A stretch of 10,552 nucleotides of DNA from Bacteroidales bacterium (GTDB taxonomy: Bacteria; Bacteroidota; Bacteroidia; Bacteroidales; SMBSF77): contig JAIOTT010000159.1 in assembly GCA_021106655.1 (NCBI GenBank), positions 1 to 10,552 on the forward strand, written 5' to 3'. Shown here piece after piece: positions 7,319-10,552 of the stretch. The translations under genes and the position numbers were made by a program. The first letter of the stretch is position 1. Every line of letters starts with the position of its first letter. Below the pieces are notes generated by a model that saw nothing but the letters and a program-made list of their open reading frames with translations, had not been told where the DNA came from and searched no databases.

Positions 7319-8683
7319 ATGAAAAAATTGACCTTAAGCTTCGTGATTATCCTGACAACTATTGCATTGATTGCACAATCACCACAAGCTTTTAATTACC
7401 AGGCAGTGGTAAGAGATACTAATGGGGCAATTGTCACCAATCATACTATCAGCCTGAAGATTGATATTCTAAAAGACAGTATTTCAGGTGCAGTTGCTTA
7501 CTCCGAAACTCATCAGGCAACAACGAATAATTTTGGCCTGGTCAACCTTACTATAGGATCAGGAGTAATATTAAGTGGAGATTTTACAGCAATAGACTGG
7601 TCAGCCTCAAAACACTTCATCAGTACCGAAGTTGATATTAATGGAGGTGCAAGTTATATCTTATCAGGAGTTTCTCAGCTGCTCTCTGTTCCGTATGCAT
7701 TACATTCACTGACCTCAGAAGATTCCTACTGGAAGAAAAACAATAAGGGAATATATTATAATGGCAACGTTGGAATAGGATCATCTGCTCCGGGCCATAA
7801 GCTGGAAATTAAAGATACTGTTAGTATTAACAAACCATATGGCACTATCTTCGATGTAGTGGGAGGTAATACCAGTGGGCAAAGATTCCGTGGAGTCTCT
7901 TGCAGGCTGCATGGAACTAATGGTACCAACCGTGCATTTGAGGCCCACTCTCATGGGCTTTCTGATGGTGTGAATACCGGTGTTTATGGTATAGCAGATA
8001 GCGGAGCTTTTAATGTAGCTGTTGGTGGGTTTGTTGATTATTATGATACTGTTGGTTATAATTATGCAGTTAATGCTTCAGCACGTAGTTCTGAACTTGC
8101 CAATATTTCTGTTGGTGCTTATTCAGAATGGGGCGATAGCACAGCCGGTGACAATTATGGCGTTTCTGCAAGAGCATCTTCAATAACTTCCGGTACAAAC
8201 CTCGGGATTTATAGTGAAGCACTTAATGGAGGTACTAATTATGCAGGCTTCTTTAATGGAGATGTAACGGTAATTGGTACTTTTGCCAATCCTTCAGATA
8301 TAATGCTGAAATCCGATATAAACCCAATTAATTCTGCACTCTCTATTATTGAAAATTTAATCCCGGTAACATACTATAATAAACCTGATGAGAAGTTTAA
8401 ATCCTTAAACCTTCCTGATAATTTACAATATGGATTTATTGCCCAGGATATGGAAAAAATACTACCGGAATTAGTAAGAAAACAAATCCTTCCGGGGAGT
8501 TCCAAAGGCTCATCAGAATATATAATTGCTAAGCTGGATGAGAACCTGGAGTTCAAAGGTATAAATTACATTGGTATCATCCCAATTTTGACAAAAGGAA
8601 TTAAAGAACAACAGAATATTATCGAAGGTCTGGAGCAGAGATTATTAAAACTTGAAGAGAGGATCAGTAAACTCGAGAAATAA
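7319..8683 (+). CDS. Secreted S74-type (endosialidase chaperone) domain protein
   Basis: Predicted exported protein of 454 residues. A signal peptide (about 1-19, ending LIAQ) is followed by an N-terminal module at about 22-130 (QAFNYQAVVRD, TNNFGLVNLTIGSG, SVPYALHSL) that recurs on secreted Bacteroidota proteins. A GNVGIG motif at 149-154 starts a glycine-rich repetitive middle with many xGVYG- and YAG-like turns, suggesting a beta-structured stalk. The C-terminus is a Peptidase_S74 intramolecular chaperone domain: S326-D327 with K331 (SDIMLK), YGFIAQDMEKILPEL at 371-385, and a terminal coiled coil at about 429-454. In phage tailspikes this domain trimerises the protein and then cleaves itself off just before the serine; the motif here is compatible with that. 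No phage genes are nearby, so a surface adhesin or structural fibre is more likely. It is monocistronic as far as can be seen. Confidence 0.88.
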   Translation: MKKLTLSFVIILTTIALIAQSPQAFNYQAVVRDTNGAIVTNHTISLKIDILKDSISGAVAYSETHQATTNNFGLVNLTIGSGVILSGDFTAIDWSASKHFISTEVDINGGASYILSGVSQLLSVPYALHSLTSEDSYWKKNNKGIYYNGNVGIGSSAPGHKLEIKDTVSINKPYGTIFDVVGGNTSGQRFRGVSCRLHGTNGTNRAFEAHSHGLSDGVNTGVYGIADSGAFNVAVGGFVDYYDTVGYNYAVNASARSSELANISVGAYSEWGDSTAGDNYGVSARASSITSGTNLGIYSEALNGGTNYAGFFNGDVTVIGTFANPSDIMLKSDINPINSALSIIENLIPVTYYNKPDEKFKSLNLPDNLQYGFIAQDMEKILPELVRKQILPGSSKGSSEYIIAKLDENLEFKGINYIGIIPILTKGIKEQQNIIEGLEQRLLKLEERISKLEK

Positions 8684-8702
8684 TTTCCTGGCCTAAGGAT
8701 TC

Positions 8703-8766
8703 AATGTTTAAATGCGAGAATGCCTGTATGTGAGAATGACCTCAATTCAACGGTTCATTGCTTTAT
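8703..8766. repeat. Octamer word array (five clear units plus diverged extension)
   Basis: Units at 8703, 8711, 8719, 8727 and 8735 share the form AATGnnnG, for example AATGCGAG and TATGTGAG. The same 8-base phase continues less clearly to 8766. The extension GGTTCATTGCTTTAT (8752-8766) closely resembles a segment starting at 10340. Confidence 0.7.
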
Positions 8767-8783
8767 TTATGATACGCAACCCT

Positions 8784-8869
8784 TGCTTGGCGGAGATTGC
8801 ATCTCCGTCACAAATAAAATGTAATTTGTAATTACAAAACCGTAAAATGAATTTTAAACCTCTAAGAGG
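8784..8869. repeat. Multi-hairpin repeat element, copy A
   Basis: The first 35 bases (8784-8818) are identical to 8977-9011. The unit folds into a hairpin at 8791-8807 (CGGAGAT stem, TGC loop), a second at 8820-8836 (TGTAATT stem, TGT loop), and a degraded third around 8857-8869 (CCTC / GAGG). Three-base loops and short perfect stems are typical of REP-like elements. No coding sequence is present. Confidence 0.8.
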
Positions 8870-8895
8870 ATAGGTAGATTATGAATTACGTTCTT

Positions 8896-8976
8896 AACGC
8901 ATAATCCGTAACCCGCAACCCGTAACGGTTTTAATCATTTTCAAATTAACTCATTTTCAAATTAATACATTATCCC
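8896..8976. repeat. Composite array: heptamers then octamers
   Basis: Heptamers at 8896, 8903, 8910 and 8917 (AACGCAT, AATCCGT, AACCCGC, AACCCGT) lead through the junction ACGGTTTTAATC into octamers at 8929, 8937, 8945, 8953, 8961 and 8969, including ATTTTCAA twice. It has the same order and junction as the array at 6838-6929 and sits between the two hairpin-element copies. Confidence 0.85.
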
Positions 8977-9068
8977 TGCTTGGCGGAGATTGCATCTCCG
9001 TCACAAATAAATTGCAATTTGTAATTGCAAACATGCAAAAGAAAAATTATGAAACCTCTACGAGGTTT
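8977..9068. repeat. Multi-hairpin repeat element, copy B
   Basis: Second copy of the element at 8784. Hairpins lie at 8984-9000 (CGGAGAT stem, TGC loop), 9012-9030 (TTGCAATT stem, TGT loop) and 9052-9068 (AAACCTC stem, TAC loop). Compared with copy A, the second stem has C9015:G9027 where copy A has T8822:A8834, a compensatory change that keeps pairing. Repeat-like sequence continues to about 9134, including the small stem GCC-TAT-GGC near 9109 and TTGATAAACG at 9125-9134, whose inverse appears at 10541-10550. The 106 bases from here to the rhuM stop codon hold no gene. Confidence 0.8.
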
Positions 9069-9174
9069 ATTGATATCATTTATTCCCGTAAAGCTATCAA
9101 AATAAATTGCCTATGGCGATATATTGATAAACGACATTTTAAAACTCGATCCAACTTTTTCGTTGTGTCTTTGA

Positions 9175-10191
9175 TTATGGTCTTGTTTTTTTGTTTCTCC
9201 GAGTTATTTTTAATTGTTTGGCAGTTTTTTCGAAGTTATCGATAAAGTGTCTTTCTACCTCTGATAAGTCATTTTTTATACGTTCATTGTATGCTTCATA
9301 TTCTTTATGAACTTTATTCATTGCTCTTGTATGTGTAGTTTTGCCAGCATGAGTAAGAATACTATTCCCTGTCATTTTAAGGAAATCGTCCAGTCTTTCA
9401 ATCCAGGCTTTCATATACATCGGTTTTTGATTTACAGCCTGAAGCTCTGCAATTTCAAGATATGCTGTTACGATGCGGTTTAGGACATTAATTTCTTTCT
9501 CGTTCAAGTAATTTTTAGCTATTGCAGCTTCATTCTTTGTTGGTTTAGCGCTTTTAAATGAGGTAAGTCCCATAAAAGGTTGGGAAGCATCAGCTCTTTG
9601 ATAAATAATTTCGGCAGCAGTATTCCCATGTGCAGCCCAGTGCATTTTATTTTGTATAGTTTTAAAAAACTTAACTGACATCTCAACAGAAGGGTCGTAG
9701 TCTATACTAGTAGCATAAATATCGAGTATTTTTCGCCAGAATACTTTTTCCGATGAACGAATATCCCTGATACGCTGTAATAACTCATCGAAATAATTAC
9801 CTCCGCCGGCATCTTTTAAAAGCTGGTCGTTCATGGTAAAGCCTTTGATCAGATATTCACGTAAACGAGCTGTAGCCCATTGCCTGAATTGTGTGCCTCG
9901 GTGAGATTTTACGCGGTAACCTACAGAAATAATTACATCAAGACTGTAAAACTTGACCGGACGATCGGAGCCACTAATGTGCAAAATTTGCACATTGCTT
10001 TTCTCCGGCAGTTCACCTTCCTTAAAAACATTGTTGATATGCTTGGTAATAACACTACGTTCCTTTTGAAAGAGATCACTCATTTGGATTTGGTTTAACC
10101 AAACTGTTTCATCCTGAACGCGTGTTTCTATCCTCGTTTCTCCATTATCAGTCTGATAAATGAGTATATTGCTTTCTTCTGGATTTATCAT
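9175..10191 (-). CDS. rhuM: RhuM family protein
   Basis: Full-length member (338 residues) of the virulence RhuM family, named after a Salmonella pathogenicity-island gene; its biochemical role is not established. Recognised by the N-terminal block ILIYQTDNGETRIETRVQDE, then TVWLNQIQMSDLFQKERSVITKHI as two segments of a helix-turn-helix-like region (about 30-52), the conserved FYSLDVIISVGYRVKSHRGT (81-100) with QFRQWATARLREYLIKGF (101-118), and a helical C-terminal half containing KMHWAAHGNTAAEIIYQRAD (182-201). RhuM genes often lie inside type I restriction loci or other accessory islands; no hsd gene is visible here. The gene stands alone between repeat-rich gaps and is transcribed opposite to its left neighbour. 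ATG at 10191 is the natural start, with an A/T-rich leader. The C-terminus is lysine- and arginine-rich, suggesting possible nucleic-acid contact. Confidence 0.9.
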   Translation of the reverse strand: MINPEESNILIYQTDNGETRIETRVQDETVWLNQIQMSDLFQKERSVITKHINNVFKEGELPEKSNVQILHISGSDRPVKFYSLDVIISVGYRVKSHRGTQFRQWATARLREYLIKGFTMNDQLLKDAGGGNYFDELLQRIRDIRSSEKVFWRKILDIYATSIDYDPSVEMSVKFFKTIQNKMHWAAHGNTAAEIIYQRADASQPFMGLTSFKSAKPTKNEAAIAKNYLNEKEINVLNRIVTAYLEIAELQAVNQKPMYMKAWIERLDDFLKMTGNSILTHAGKTTHTRAMNKVHKEYEAYNERIKNDLSEVERHFIDNFEKTAKQLKITRRNKKTRP

Positions 10192-10238
10192 AGATACAAT
10201 TCTGCTTTATAACTGCCTTATCGGCGTTTTATAATAAA

Positions 10239-10246
10239 CAAAAATA
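10239..10246 (-). promoter_or_regulatory. Candidate -7 element for rhuM
   Basis: The minus strand reads TATTTTTG, an exact TAnnTTTG match, about 48 bases upstream of the rhuM ATG. A TTTG lies 11 bases further upstream, again closer than the usual spacing of about 19. Support is limited to this short match. Confidence 0.35.
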
Positions 10247-10288
10247 CAAAATTTATGCAAATATTTTTAGCGTAGACGATATTGCTTT

Positions 10289-10319
10289 GTTAAGGCGAAG
10301 CGTGGACGCTTCGCCTAAC
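10289..10319. repeat. REP-like hairpin, 13-bp stem with one bulge
   Basis: GGCGAAGCG (10294-10302) pairs perfectly with CGCTTCGCC (10307-10315) around a TGGA loop. The stem extends by GTTA/TAAC (10289-10292 and 10316-10319) across a single bulged A at 10293. It is GC-rich against the background and not followed by a T-run. It lies upstream of rhuM, beyond its candidate promoter. Confidence 0.75.
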
Positions 10320-10323
10320 TTCT

Positions 10324-10363
10324 GGCTCAAAGATTCTATGGTTCAATTGCTCTATTGTTGTTG
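10324..10363. repeat. Octamer word array (five units)
   Basis: Units at 10324, 10332, 10340, 10348 and 10356, for example GGCTCAAA and GGTTCAAT. The word is the reverse complement of the TTTGAACC-type unit between the FISUMP genes, so the same word family occurs in both orientations. Confidence 0.65.
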
Positions 10364-10368
10364 TTACG

Positions 10369-10417
10369 AACTCGCAACCCGTAACCTGAAATTCGAAACT
10401 TGAAACTTGAAATTTGG
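10369..10417. repeat. Heptamer word array (seven units, AAYYYGN)
   Basis: Seven in-phase 7-base units start at 10369 with AACTCGC and AACCCGT and drift stepwise to AACTTGA (twice in tandem, 10397-10410) and AATTTGG (10411-10417). The first two units match those at 6845-6858. Confidence 0.88.
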
Positions 10418-10439
10418 AAGAACCTAAATAAACAACATC

Positions 10440-10467
10440 CCAATTTCCAATTTCTAATTTCCAATGT
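10440..10467. repeat. Heptamer word array (four units, CCAATTT)
   Basis: CCAATTT at 10440-10446 is repeated exactly at 10447-10453, followed by CTAATTT (10454-10460) and CCAATGT (10461-10467). Confidence 0.82.
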
Positions 10468-10500
10468 CGGGTATGTCGTCCCTTGGTCACACCAATATTT

Positions 10501-10515
10501 ATCACCTACGGTGAT
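10501..10515. repeat. Short hairpin with TAC loop
   Basis: ATCACC (10501-10506) pairs with GGTGAT (10510-10515) around TAC, the same loop as the hairpin at 9052-9068. A GTAAAG motif follows both (10522-10527 and 9088-9093). The remaining bases to the right edge carry CGTTTATCAA (10541-10550), the inverse of 9125-9134, and probably belong to another repeat element cut by the window. Confidence 0.5.
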
Positions 10516-10552
10516 GTGCTGGTAAAGTATATATTTATCTCGTTTATCAAAG

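Noticed and set aside
9012..9245. Open reading frame of 77 codons (+) overlapping the 3' end of rhuM
   Set aside because: It begins inside hairpin element copy B and ends antisense to rhuM; no start signal or domain is seen.
10290..10505. Open reading frame of 71 codons (-) with WKLEIGNW and FQVSSFEFQV
   Set aside because: The peptide is a direct reading of the 7-base arrays at 10369-10467 and the REP-like hairpin, so it is low-complexity repeat translation.

Overview
The window looks like chromosomal DNA from an AT-rich member of the Bacteroidota, probably an uncultured or environmental Bacteroidales-type lineage. The grounds are two FISUMP-domain lipoproteins, a secreted protein with a Bacteroidota-type N-terminal domain and an S74 chaperone tail, a TPR-containing periplasmic-sensor histidine kinase, start sites without Shine-Dalgarno sequences, and several matches to the Bacteroidota -7 promoter element (TAnnTTTG). 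No rRNA, tRNA, CRISPR array, integrase or transposase gene was seen.

Layout. Positions 3-1652 (+) hold the 3' part of a PAS/GAF histidine kinase that runs off the left edge. It converges with, and overlaps by 28 bases, a complete TPR-transmembrane histidine kinase (1625-3820, -). After a 349-base gap come two tandem paralogous FISUMP lipoproteins (4170-4868 and 4996-5700, +), then an MtfA-type zinc peptidase with an added C-terminal SEC-C zinc motif (5896-6792, +). A 526-base repeat-rich gap carries a MITE-like palindromic element (about 6938-7130). Next is a secreted S74-domain protein (7319-8683, +), another repeat-rich gap (8684-9174), a stand-alone RhuM-family gene (9175-10191, -), and a final repeat-rich stretch to the right edge.

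How it fits together. The genes do not form one pathway. The two kinases are orphans with no response regulator in view. The lipoproteins and the S74 protein are predicted envelope or surface proteins. The MtfA-like protein is a predicted membrane-anchored metallopeptidase. RhuM is an accessory gene of uncertain role.

The most striking part is non-coding. Nearly every intergenic region from 4869 rightwards is built from tandem arrays of degenerate 7-base or 8-base words. Each array has its own consensus, and some switch abruptly from period 7 to period 8. Interspersed are short perfect hairpins of REP type, including a two-copy element in which one stem pair changes from T:A to C:G in a compensatory way. 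Three open reading frames of about 70 codons in these regions are translations of the repeats and are not annotated as genes.
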